A stretch of 21,142 nt of DNA from Candidatus Altimarinota bacterium (lineage in GTDB: Bacteria; Patescibacteriota; Gracilibacteria; UBA4473). The stretch is taken from NCBI GenBank assembly GCA_027028725.1, contig JALVIB010000082.1, positions 1-21,142 of the forward strand, written 5' to 3'. Both the position numbers and the translations under genes were made by a program. The notes under the pieces were generated by a model that was not told the origin of the DNA, made no database searches, and saw nothing but the letters and a program-made list of their open reading frames with translations. Shown here piece after piece: positions 1 through 6,496 of the stretch; the stretch's first letter is position 1, and every line of letters begins with the position of its first letter.

Positions 1-22
1 TTTTTTTATTTTTTATAAAAAT

Positions 23-682
23 CTAATCGTTAAGCCATTTCAAGCTAGTGAAAGGTGAAAGCATGTTTTGTAGGAAATCACCAGTTCGGTAATTAGCTAC
101 TCTTTTTTTTGTTCCTTCGTATTTAGGAGCAACCATTGCTTTTTGCATTTCACGAGCTTCTGCGGTAATTCCGCCAACTTTTTGTTTGTGTTGATACATT
201 AAATTTAGCATTTTTCGGCGTGGAACTTTGTGGTGTCGCATATTAATATTTCCCGCATCCATTGCTTCAGATCCAGCGTCTCCATTGTAAACATAGTAAT
301 CCATTGCTCGTTTCAAGAAAACTGATTTAGGATTAACAGCTTTTACTTGGTATGGAAGAGCTGGTTGAACGCGGTCTTTGTCTTGTTCTAGTTCTCCAGT
401 TCGTGAAAGAATTGATTTAACTTCTCCCATAACATGAGCATCTTTTTGAACTTTTTTCAAAGCAGCTTTTCGCGTTTTGACATTGAAAAAATCGCGAGTC
501 ATCAATTTGCGGTTAAACAAATTGCGGTAACGCATTCGCAAAGAATCAAGGTAATTTCTTTGTAATTGTCCTTTTGCCACGAATGTTCTTGGCAAAGTAT
601 CTAAATTGACAGGTTCAGCTTTAGCAACGCCTAGAGAAACTAGAGAAGCGATTGCTACGGTTAGAATTAAAGTCTTTTTCAT
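23..682 (-). CDS. Secreted hypothetical protein
   Basis: The 219-residue product starts with a classical signal peptide: MKK, a hydrophobic core over residues 5-18, and a likely signal peptidase I site after AKA at about residue 22. The mature part is small, strongly basic (many K/R) and hydrophilic, with no further membrane segment, no cysteine pairs and no catalytic motif I recognise. I therefore predict export across the membrane and give no function. The ATG at 680-682 is preceded by an A/T-rich leader without a Shine-Dalgarno sequence, as elsewhere in the window. Unlike almost every other stretch here, the gene contains no TCCCGCGA motif copy. It ends with TAG close to the window edge and has no same-strand neighbour in view. 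Confidence 0.75.
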   Translation of the reverse strand: MKKTLILTVAIASLVSLGVAKAEPVNLDTLPRTFVAKGQLQRNYLDSLRMRYRNLFNRKLMTRDFFNVKTRKAALKKVQKDAHVMGEVKSILSRTGELEQDKDRVQPALPYQVKAVNPKSVFLKRAMDYYVYNGDAGSEAMDAGNINMRHHKVPRRKMLNLMYQHKQKVGGITAEAREMQKAMVAPKYEGTKKRVANYRTGDFLQNMLSPFTSLKWLND

Positions 683-961
683 TTTTAGAGGATTAAAAAA
701 TTTGAAAATATATAGGTTTTAAACGCTATTTCTCCTAAATTTTAAGGCATTTAAGAGGCGGTGCAAATTTTTTTTGGACTTTTTTCGGTTTTTCAGGCGA
801 AAATCCCGCGAAATTTTTTGGATAGAGCTAAAAAGCTAAAAAGTCAAAGAGATTAAAAGCATAGAAAGCGTGCTTATGCCGTCGCATCTACAGGGTTTTA
901 CATCTCGGAAAATGCAAATTCGAATTCGTGCCTACAAAAAAATCGCGGGAATCTGGTAAGC

Positions 962-977
962 GCGACGGCGCCGTCGC
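962..977. repeat. Perfect 16-base palindrome with CTAC boundary
   Basis: GCGACGGCGCCGTCGC is its own reverse complement and is followed by ACCTACA. A related near-palindrome at 914-931 is followed by CCTACA, and a third at about 866-883 by ATCTACA. The stems differ but the boundary is shared, which places these in the same family as the hairpins near 6500-6670 and 11360-11425. Confidence 0.7.
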
Positions 978-1004
978 ACCTACAAACAATAAAGCAGATG
1001 AAAA

Positions 1005-1074
1005 AATTATTAACTATTAACTTTTAACTATTAACTATCCCAAAACTTCTTCCGTGAAATATCCCGCGAAATTT
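1005..1074. repeat. Dispersed AT-rich repeat, copy 1
   Basis: A run built from TTAACTATTAAC-type units is followed by CCCAAAACTTCTTCCGTGAA and then the motif core. The same series occurs in reverse complement at 20929-20998 with only a few differences. The two copies flank almost the whole window in inverted orientation. Confidence 0.8.
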
Positions 1075-1081
1075 TTCTATT

Positions 1082-1110
1082 TTGCGTTATTTATCAGAGT
1101 TTCCTAAAAT
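1082..1110 (+). promoter_or_regulatory. Promoter of the glycosyltransferase gene
   Basis: TTGCGT (1082-1087), a 17-base spacer and TAAAAT (1105-1110) form a sigma70-like promoter. The -10 box ends seven bases before the ATG at 1118, so transcription would start at or one base before the start codon, giving a leaderless message. A near copy of this stretch lies at 12842-12874. Confidence 0.5.
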
Positions 1111-1117
1111 TTAAATA

Positions 1118-2038
1118 ATGAAGATTTCCATTATAATTCCAACGATTGGACGAAAAACCTTGCCACAGGTTTTGCAAAGTATTTTAGGCGCGCGGGATTA
1201 TAATCCGGAAAATATAGAAATAATTGTCGTTGGAGATGGTAAATTTTCCACCGCGGGGCGGGGCACAGCGCGGGATTTTATTTTAGGAAAAGGGAAGTTT
1301 GCGGAAATTATTTTTCTGACAACGGGGCAGAATTTAGGAGCTTCGGGAGCGCGAAATCTAGCTTTGGATAAAGCAACTGGTGAAATTATTGCTTTTCTGG
1401 GAGATGATACAATTGTGGATAAAATGTGGATAACTGAAACACGGAAATTTCACCAAAAAAATCCCGCGAAAAATTACGCTTTGCTGGGAAAAATCGAGTG
1501 GGTAGAAAAATTTAGAAAAAAGCCATTTTACAAATGGCTTAATAATCACGCGCAGTTTGCTTTTCGCAGTATTCGCCTGCACGGTGCGAAGTGGAATCAT
1601 TTCTATACTTCTAATGTTTCATTAAAACGCGAGTTTATCGGTGATGAGCGATTTTTCGCGGGATTTTCTGGTTGGGGCTTTGAAGATTCTGAATTTGCCT
1701 ATCGGCTTTACCAAAAAGGCATGAATTTGATTTATTATCCGAAAGTAATTGTTTACCACGATCACGAGCAAACAATTGACGATGTTGTGCGAAATTTTAA
1801 AAACGCGCGAAAAAACGCGAAAATTTTTGAAAAACTGCATCCAGAACTTCAGATAATTCCGCGGGGGGCGAAATTGGAAATCCTGAAAAAAATGATTAAA
1901 GTCGCGAAATTTTTGTCCCCGGTTTTTCCGCAAGCAGAATGGTGGTACAAGTGGAAAGAAGCGTGGATTAATGGGGTGAAATGGCAGCGCCAAGGGGAAT
2001 CGAACCCCTGTTGCGGGAATGAGAATCCCGAGTCCTAA
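1118..2038 (+). CDS. GT2-family glycosyltransferase
   Basis: The protein opens with the nucleotide-sugar-binding fold of GT-A glycosyltransferases (KISIIIPTIGRKTLPQVLQS, residues 2-21). It continues with NLGASGARNLAL (about 78-89) and the acidic FLGDD metal-binding motif (about 99). GWGFEDSEFAYRLYQKG (about 188-204) is the conserved acceptor/catalytic region of the GT2 family. It probably transfers a sugar to a surface glycan at the cytoplasmic face; the donor and acceptor cannot be read. No membrane segment is obvious. The motif encodes KNPAKN near residue 115 and FFAGFSG near residue 179. The last 18 or so residues (from WQRQGESNPCC) are antisense tRNA-Glu translated, with TAA at 2036-2038 inside the tRNA gene, so the original C-terminus probably ended earlier or was lost. 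Confidence 0.88.
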   Translation: MKISIIIPTIGRKTLPQVLQSILGARDYNPENIEIIVVGDGKFSTAGRGTARDFILGKGKFAEIIFLTTGQNLGASGARNLALDKATGEIIAFLGDDTIVDKMWITETRKFHQKNPAKNYALLGKIEWVEKFRKKPFYKWLNNHAQFAFRSIRLHGAKWNHFYTSNVSLKREFIGDERFFAGFSGWGFEDSEFAYRLYQKGMNLIYYPKVIVYHDHEQTIDDVVRNFKNARKNAKIFEKLHPELQIIPRGAKLEILKKMIKVAKFLSPVFPQAEWWYKWKEAWINGVKWQRQGESNPCCGNENPES

Positions 2039-2056
2039 CCACTAGACGATGGCGCC
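1982..2056 (-). tRNA. tRNA-Glu (anticodon CTC)
   Basis: Read on the minus strand, a full cloverleaf forms. The acceptor arm is GGCGCCA paired with TGGCGCT, with a G-U first pair. The anticodon arm is CGGGA-TTCTCAT-TCCCG, placing CTC at positions 34-36, and the T arm is GGGGTTCGATTCCCC. The discriminator is G and the 3' CCA is encoded at 1982-1984. It decodes GAG. The gene overlaps the 3' end of the glycosyltransferase reading frame on the opposite strand. Confidence 0.96.
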
Positions 2057-2074
2057 ATCTGTGATTTCGCGGTT

Positions 2075-2102
2075 ATTTTAATAAACTTTATTTTTTATGC
2101 AA
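2075..2102 (-). promoter_or_regulatory. Promoter of tRNA-Glu
   Basis: On the minus strand TTGCAT (2097-2102), a 16-base spacer and TAAAAT (2075-2080) lie about 19 bases upstream of the mature tRNA 5' end. It is divergent from the PrgI-gene promoter. Confidence 0.6.
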
Positions 2103-2119
2103 TTTTTCGCGGGATTTCC

Positions 2120-2148
2120 TTGAAATTTCGCGGGATTTCGGGTATAAT
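2120..2148 (+). promoter_or_regulatory. Strong sigma70-type promoter with motif spacer
   Basis: TTGAAA (2120-2125), a 17-base spacer TTTCGCGGGATTTCGGG and TATAAT (2143-2148) precede the PrgI-like gene by about 15 bases of leader. The spacer is the iterated motif. A second motif copy lies just upstream at about 2105-2116. The promoter at 13163-13191 has the same spacer with one base changed. Confidence 0.8.
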
Positions 2149-2169
2149 TGACCGATTAATCCAAATCAA

Positions 2170-2610
2170 ATGAGATATAAAGTCCCGCAAAATGTCCAAC
2201 GAGCCGACCAGATTTTGTGGTTTTTGACGCTTCGCCAGCTGATTACAATTATCATTGGTGGTGGGATTTCTTATGTTTTATTTACTTCTCTCAATAAGCA
2301 ATATGAACTTAACCAATTAGAACAAATTGTTTTGTGGATTCCCGCCGCAATTGCTGTGGCTTTCGCTTTCGTGAAAATTAAAGGAATTGAATTAACTAAA
2401 TTTATTTTGCTTTTGGTTGAAAGACTTTTTCGTCCTGCTCATCGGCGCTGGGTCAATCATGGTGGTGATCCGTTTGTGTCGATGACCAGAGCCTTCACGA
2501 TGAAAAAAGCCAAAAAAGAGAAAGAAATTCGTGTCAAAGAAGATGTTTCCTCGGAAAAAATTAAAAATCTTGCTAAAATACTCGACGGCAGGACTGTACC
2601 TGTTAAATAA
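2170..2610 (+). CDS. PrgI-family membrane protein (type IV secretion related)
   Basis: This small 146-residue protein begins with the RYKVPQNVQRADQILWFLTLRQL segment seen in PrgI-family proteins. Two membrane helices follow, at about 24-43 and 54-71, then a segment ending in NHGGDP and a charged C-terminal tail (residues 105-146). PrgI proteins are VirB3-like inner-membrane parts of type IV secretion machines and are commonly found just upstream of TraC/VirB4-like genes, as here with nine bases between genes. The start is the ATG at 2170, fixed by the promoter about 20 bases upstream; there is no Shine-Dalgarno sequence. Family assignment is fairly safe; a role in conjugation, DNA handling or pili is inference. 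Confidence 0.82.
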   Translation: MRYKVPQNVQRADQILWFLTLRQLITIIIGGGISYVLFTSLNKQYELNQLEQIVLWIPAAIAVAFAFVKIKGIELTKFILLLVERLFRPAHRRWVNHGGDPFVSMTRAFTMKKAKKEKEIRVKEDVSSEKIKNLAKILDGRTVPVK

Positions 2611-2619
2611 AAAATAAAA

Positions 2620-3354
2620 ATGAAAAAACCCGCGAAAAATTCAGTTCGTAACGGAAAAAAGAATAAGTTGATTTCAACTCAGAAATACTTGCAGTTTTCT
2701 GAAGTTCACGACGATACGCTTGTTTTGAAAAATGGCGGACTGCGAGCGGTTTTAGAGGTTTCTTCAATGAACTTTAACTTAAAATCTGAAGCCGAACAAA
2801 ACGCGATAATTCATTCTTATCAAAGTTTTTTGAACGCGCTGGACTTTCCGGTTCAAATTTTGGTTCGGTCGCGAAAATTAGATATTGACCACTATATTGC
2901 TGATTTGGAGCATCGCCACTCGCAAATCACCAATCCCTTGCTTCAACAACAAATGGGTGATTACATCAGTTATATTTCACAATTGGTGGAATATTCCGAC
3001 ATTATGGAAAAAAAGTTTTTTGTTGTCGTCCCGTTAAATCCTGTCCGTGCACAAAAAAAAGGAATTTTCGCGGGTTTTTTGGAATACATTCAGCCGGAAG
3101 ACACCGTGGAAAAAATCATTCAGCGCAAACGCGAGTTTAAAAACTTGAAAAAAAATCTCGATGCCCGAGTGCAAACGGTTAAAACTGCTTTGGAAAACTG
3201 CGGACTAGGAGTTAAACAGCTTCGCACTGAAGAAATTATTCAGCTTTTTTACCAAGCTTATAATCCAGATAAAGCCCGCACGCAGAAATTTCGTTCAATG
3301 GAGGATTTGGCGACTGATGGCACTCCGATGGATAATCTGGTTGAGGATAAATAA
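2620..3354 (+). CDS. TraC/VirB4 N-terminal-like protein
   Basis: The 244-residue product resembles the N-terminal, non-ATPase part of TraC/VirB4 proteins: STQKYLQFSEVHDDTLVLKNG near residue 19, a SYQSFLNALDFPVQILVRSRKLD segment near residue 67, and KKFFVVVPL near residue 130. No Walker A or Walker B motif is present, so the ATPase half is either a separate protein or missing. It follows the PrgI-like gene by nine bases and shares its promoter. No ATPase gene follows: the next gene is convergent. The start codon lies in an A-rich context, and motif variants encode KPAKN right after the start and IFAGF near residue 149. A membrane-associated accessory of a type IV secretion-like system is the likely role. 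Confidence 0.78.
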   Translation: MKKPAKNSVRNGKKNKLISTQKYLQFSEVHDDTLVLKNGGLRAVLEVSSMNFNLKSEAEQNAIIHSYQSFLNALDFPVQILVRSRKLDIDHYIADLEHRHSQITNPLLQQQMGDYISYISQLVEYSDIMEKKFFVVVPLNPVRAQKKGIFAGFLEYIQPEDTVEKIIQRKREFKNLKKNLDARVQTVKTALENCGLGVKQLRTEEIIQLFYQAYNPDKARTQKFRSMEDLATDGTPMDNLVEDK

Positions 3355-3366
3355 AATTTCGCGGGA

Positions 3367-4044
3367 CTATTCAAAATATTTGGGATCTAGCGGTTCTACT
3401 ATCATTCTAATATATTCCCCAGCATTGCCAGATCCGTATGGAGCTTTTTTATAAACATGAAGTCCACTTAACCCAAATTCTCGGCAATTTCTCTTTATGA
3501 ATTCTTTGAGGTAAATTTGAATACTATGGTAATTATTTCCCTTTGGGTCACCACCATCTTTTTCTATATAAAATTTAGCTTCTGAAGATCCATCAAAAAA
3601 TATATTTCCCGCAACAAAATCTGAAGCTGATGTTACTAGAAATTTATCAGGATTTAGACTTTCACGAAAAAGTATATAACAATCTTCTTCTGGGGGCGGA
3701 AAGCTAACCCCTTGTTCTTTTAAGAATTTAACTAAACAGGCAACATGTTGATTATCTGGAACAGGGTCCCCTTCAGAATGATATGGTCCTGCAGCATAAG
3801 TTATGTTTTGTCCACTCAAATCACAAGTTCTTATAAGATGACTAGTTGCTTCATTAGCCACTACATTATTCATAATTATTTTAGAAATAGTTTCTATATT
3901 TGCTCTTTTTCGAGCATCACGGGCTCTTGCAAAATACCCTTGAAATGTTGCTACTGAAATTGTCGCAAGAATTCCTACGATAACGATTACTACCAAAAGC
4001 TCTATCAAGGTAAATCCCGCGAAATTTTGTTTGTGTTTATTCAT
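3367..4044 (-). CDS. Type IV prepilin-like protein
   Basis: From the ATG at 4042-4044 the protein reads MNKHKQNFAGFTLIELLVVI, a textbook type III prepilin leader. The prepilin peptidase would cut after the G, the new N-terminus would be F and be methylated, and E5 of the mature chain is present. A 20-residue hydrophobic helix follows, then ARARDARKRANIETISKI, the usual post-helix segment of type II secretion/type IV pilus pseudopilins. The remaining 160 residues form a globular domain with three cysteines and unknown fold. An alternative start ten residues upstream (4074) lies three bases after the ackA stop, so the two genes may be co-transcribed. The iterated motif encodes the NFAGF residues of the cleavage site. 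Likely surface pilus or competence pseudopilin; which one cannot be told. Confidence 0.88.
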   Translation of the reverse strand: MNKHKQNFAGFTLIELLVVIVIVGILATISVATFQGYFARARDARKRANIETISKIIMNNVVANEATSHLIRTCDLSGQNITYAAGPYHSEGDPVPDNQHVACLVKFLKEQGVSFPPPEEDCYILFRESLNPDKFLVTSASDFVAGNIFFDGSSEAKFYIEKDGGDPKGNNYHSIQIYLKEFIKRNCREFGLSGLHVYKKAPYGSGNAGEYIRMIVEPLDPKYFE

Positions 4045-4077
4045 TTTTATATTTTTTCCTGTAAAGCATATCATAAT

Positions 4078-5160
4078 TTACGAAATTTGTCGCATCATTT
4101 CCATATCTTCCTCGACATGAACAACATGAACTTCCGGTTCAAATCCAAGTTTAGCTAAATTCCCGCGAATTTTTTCGCGAACTTTGGCGTTGTGCTCGCC
4201 CGTTCCGCCGGAAAAAATCAAACAATCCAGCCCACCAAGTCGTCCGATGTATGCCCAAATGTATTTTTCTAATCGTGCTAAATACATTTCCAAAGCCAAA
4301 TCATATTCCGGTTTTTTCGCGGGATTTTCAAAAACTTCTGCCAAATCTTTTGTTCCCGTTAAGCCGTAAATTCCTGACTCTTTATTCAAAATCTGCAGAA
4401 CTTCTTCAATTGATAAGCCCAACTTGTGCATCAAAAATTCCACGACGCCGTTATCCAAATCTCCTGCTCGCGTCACCATAATCAGCCCTTCCAAAGGCGT
4501 AAATCCCATAGAATTGCTAATCGATTTCCCGTTTTGCACCGCTGTCACCGAAGCTCCTCCGCCCAAATGACAAATTATCGTTTTCGTGGGAATTGGCGAG
4601 TTAGTTTTCTTTTCTACAAGATGAATTGCTGATTGATTAGCCGTTCCGTGAAAACCATATTTTTTGATAGAAAAATCCCGCGATTCAACGACTTCCCGCG
4701 AGGTACGAGCGGTTGAAGGAATTAATCCCGCTGATGAAGGATTCCCTAAAATTTCGCGGGAAATTTCTAGTGGAATAGCGTAGAGAGCGTATTTCTCAGG
4801 AATTGTCGCGTGAAAAGCTGTGTCAAAAATCGCCCAAATCTCGGCCTCCTTTTTTTTCGCGAGAATTTCTTCAATAATCTTTAAGGCAGGCGGATTGTGG
4901 AGAGGCGCAAGTTCGGAAATTTCGCGGAGTTTTGCTAAACTTTCGTTAGTTATTTTGGTCGGTTCAGTGAAAAAACTACCGCCATGCACCACCCGCACGG
5001 CAAATTTATCAATTCCCGCGAAATTATAACCTTCACTGATTATTTTCTTTTCCACATCGTCCAAACTGCCCACAATATCCTCATGAAAAAGTCTTTTTTG
5101 ATTTTCAAACAAAGAAATTTTGACACTGGTCGAGCCGGGATTGAGCGTGAGAATTATCAT
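4078..5160 (-). CDS. ackA: Acetate kinase
   Basis: It converts acetyl phosphate and ADP to acetate and ATP, giving substrate-level ATP. Family signatures appear in order: NPGSTSVK (residues 7-14), VVHGGSFF (about 57-64), LAPLHNPPAL (84-93), FDTAFHATIPE (about 113-123), YGFHGTANQSA, HLGGGASVTA, GFTPLEGLIMVTRAGDLD, SGIYGLTG and FSGGTGEHNAKVRE. The protein is 360 residues against about 400 for the family; the C-terminal part after the GTGEH motif is short. Between YAIPL and IKKYGFHG there are some 25 more residues than usual, encoded by DNA with three copies of the iterated motif (see repeat at 4674-4765). A TATAAT box seven bases before the ATG suggests a leaderless message. A partner phosphotransacetylase is not in the window. 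Confidence 0.93.
   Translation of the reverse strand: MIILTLNPGSTSVKISLFENQKRLFHEDIVGSLDDVEKKIISEGYNFAGIDKFAVRVVHGGSFFTEPTKITNESLAKLREISELAPLHNPPALKIIEEILAKKKEAEIWAIFDTAFHATIPEKYALYAIPLEISREILGNPSSAGLIPSTARTSREVVESRDFSIKKYGFHGTANQSAIHLVEKKTNSPIPTKTIICHLGGGASVTAVQNGKSISNSMGFTPLEGLIMVTRAGDLDNGVVEFLMHKLGLSIEEVLQILNKESGIYGLTGTKDLAEVFENPAKKPEYDLALEMYLARLEKYIWAYIGRLGGLDCLIFSGGTGEHNAKVREKIRGNLAKLGFEPEVHVVHVEEDMEMMRQIS
4674..4765. repeat. Apparent motif-bounded insertion inside ackA
   Basis: This 80-90 base stretch encodes the extra residues ISREILGNPSSAGLIPS and TARTSREVVESRD between two conserved acetate kinase blocks. TCCCGCGA cores lie at 4677-4684, 4694-4701 and, inverted, 4753-4760, so the segment is bounded by inverted motif copies. 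An inner near-palindrome runs from GGAATTAATCCCG to GATTCC (about 4718-4744). The reading frame is kept. Boundaries are approximate. Confidence 0.6.
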
Positions 5161-5167
5161 CGTGGGA

Positions 5168-5173
5168 ATTATA
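5168..5173 (-). promoter_or_regulatory. -10 box of ackA
   Basis: On the minus strand TATAAT ends seven bases before the ackA ATG, which would start transcription at or next to the start codon. No good -35 box is visible at normal spacing. Confidence 0.5.
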
Positions 5174-5206
5174 ACTTATTTTTCAGAAAATTTCGCGAGA
5201 TTTTTC

Positions 5207-5234
5207 TTGACAGAATTTATATTTTTTGTATTTA
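5207..5234 (+). promoter_or_regulatory. Promoter of the 112-residue protein gene
   Basis: A perfect TTGACA at 5207-5212 is followed after 16 bases by TATTTA (5229-5234), a moderate -10 match. The leader would be about 20 bases and contains a small hairpin. Confidence 0.5.
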
Positions 5235-5255
5235 TTGGTTGTAATTTTTAACCAA
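5235..5255. promoter_or_regulatory. Small inverted repeat before the start codon
   Basis: TTGGTT and AACCAA are separated by nine A/T-rich bases and end seven bases before the ATG at 5263. The position, right around the predicted transcription start, fits an operator or a translation-control hairpin. No regulator is identified. Confidence 0.4.
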
Positions 5256-5262
5256 ATTTAAA

Positions 5263-5601
5263 ATGGATGGAATAGATAAATTTAAAGCTACAAAAGAGGA
5301 GCTTGTCAAGGAAGAAATAGAGCAAAAAATGAAAGAAATACGGTTTTTACTTGAAGGCATAGGGATAGAGTTTGCTTCATTTTCGTTGAGACTGTTTGTG
5401 CGCAATGAAGGGAAAATAACTTTAGAGCAAGTAAATAGTGTTTTATCGGTGCTAGAAAACATGGCAAGCTTTGGGAATACAACAGGAATGAATGAATTTG
5501 GTGAACTAGTAAGTGTATTAAATGGTTATAGAGAAATAGAAGAACTAACAGTGTTGGATAAGATCAATGGAATTTTAGATAGAGCGGGAATTCCGGAATA
5601 A
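5263..5601 (+). CDS. Small acidic helical protein of unknown function
   Basis: The 112-residue product is rich in E, K and L, has no signal peptide, membrane segment or cysteine, and looks mostly helical (for example KEELVKEEIEQKMKEIRFLL at residues 11-30). I do not recognise a family. A promoter with a perfect TTGACA upstream, the A-rich start context and a motif-built terminator directly downstream support it as a real, single-gene transcript. It is divergent from ackA and convergent with the membrane protein gene that follows. It contains no complete motif copy. Confidence 0.65.
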   Translation: MDGIDKFKATKEELVKEEIEQKMKEIRFLLEGIGIEFASFSLRLFVRNEGKITLEQVNSVLSVLENMASFGNTTGMNEFGELVSVLNGYREIEELTVLDKINGILDRAGIPE

Positions 5602-5605
5602 AAAT

Positions 5606-5687
5606 AAAAAAAATCCCGCGAATCCATTCGATGACCTATTTTTAAAGCAATTTGGTCGTTTCGGATAAAATTTCGCGGGATTTTTTT
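5606..5687. terminator. Bidirectional terminator made from inverted motif copies
   Basis: Left arm 5606-5622 (A run, then TCCCGCGAA) pairs with right arm 5671-5687 (TTTCGCGGGA, then a T run), giving a stem of about 15 pairs with T/A runs on both outer sides. It lies between the stop codons of two convergent genes. The roughly 48-base loop is long for an intrinsic terminator; a shorter inner pairing GACC/GGTC may help close it. Confidence 0.6.
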
Positions 5688-5705
5688 AAAACTTAATTTT
5701 TTGGT

Positions 5706-6404
5706 TTATTTAAACCATTTTTTTAATGTTTCGGCAGCTTTTTCTTTTCCTCCAAGTCCAAAAGATAATCCCAAGGCAATTGAGAAAGCACCGATGATTC
5801 CTGTTAATAAAGTATTAACCAGTGTTTGGGCAATGCTTAGTTGATCCAAAACTGTCATAATAGTGATAACAATGATGGAAATTTTCGCGATTTTAACCAT
5901 TAGTTTCGCAGATTTTTTGTCTTTCATTTCATCAGTTGCTACTTTCAAAGTGTTTTCCGCGAATTTTGCAATAGCTAAACCTAATCCCAAAATTATGATA
6001 GAAACGATAATGTTTGGTAAGAAATTTACGATTCGTGCCATAAATGCGGAAAGTTGATCGATTTTCAACAAATCAATCGCCGTCATCCATAAGACAACTT
6101 TCAAAGCAACATCAACGACTACAATAATAATTCCAGAAATTGATGTTTTGATACCGATATTTTGCAATTCTTTGGTCAAACCAATTTTTTCCATTCCTTT
6201 GTCTAATTTTGATTTATTTAAAACAGTTTTTAGCAATTTCATAAATAAGCGAATAATGAGTCCTCCAATAATTAATACCAGTAGGAACGGAATTAGTTGT
6301 TCGATGGTGAAGGTGCCAATTTTCGCGAGAAGTTCTTGGAAAGGTTTAACAAACTTCATTCCAGTAGAAGCTCCTTGGTCGGCAAGTAAGACGATTTTAT
6401 CCAT
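5706..6404 (-). CDS. TM-helix-repeat membrane protein, MscS-like
   Basis: The 232-residue protein has about five membrane helices: 35-57, 87-108, 126-146, 172-190 and 195-218. The last, ending in IALGLSFGLGGKEKAAE, matches the glycine-rich helix of conserved TM-helix repeat proteins related to mechanosensitive channels; FLPNIIVSIIILGLGLAIAKF (126-146) is another copy of the repeat. The beta domain and C-terminal domain of full MscS channels are absent, so it may be a minimal channel or a membrane scaffold. It is transcribed alone from a good promoter at 6435-6463 and ends at the motif-built terminator. An ion-channel role is inferred from family only. Confidence 0.78.
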   Translation of the reverse strand: MDKIVLLADQGASTGMKFVKPFQELLAKIGTFTIEQLIPFLLVLIIGGLIIRLFMKLLKTVLNKSKLDKGMEKIGLTKELQNIGIKTSISGIIIVVVDVALKVVLWMTAIDLLKIDQLSAFMARIVNFLPNIIVSIIILGLGLAIAKFAENTLKVATDEMKDKKSAKLMVKIAKISIIVITIMTVLDQLSIAQTLVNTLLTGIIGAFSIALGLSFGLGGKEKAAETLKKWFK

Positions 6405-6434
6405 TTTTGTTTTGGTTAAGAAATAGATACTTGA

Positions 6435-6463
6435 ATTTTAAAGAGCTTTTTAGATAAAGTCAA
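6435..6463 (-). promoter_or_regulatory. Promoter of the TM-helix protein gene
   Basis: On the minus strand TTGACT (6458-6463), a 17-base spacer and TAAAAT (6435-6440) precede the ATG by about 30 bases. A motif copy lies just upstream at about 6473-6487. Confidence 0.7.
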
Positions 6464-6496
6464 AATTTTAAATCCCGCGAAATTTTGCGAAAAATT

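Larger units (their letters stand above)
683..1117. other. Gene-free gap with palindromic repeats
   Basis: No credible gene lies in this 435-base stretch between two divergent genes. It holds a full iterated motif at 801-818, another core at 943-950 and a third at 1062-1071. Near-palindromes at about 866-883 and 914-931 and a perfect 16-base palindrome GCGACGGCGCCGTCGC at 962-977 are each followed by a CTAC-containing boundary. An AT-rich repeat at 1005-1074 recurs inverted near the right end of the window. The last 36 bases carry the promoter of the glycosyltransferase. Confidence 0.7.
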
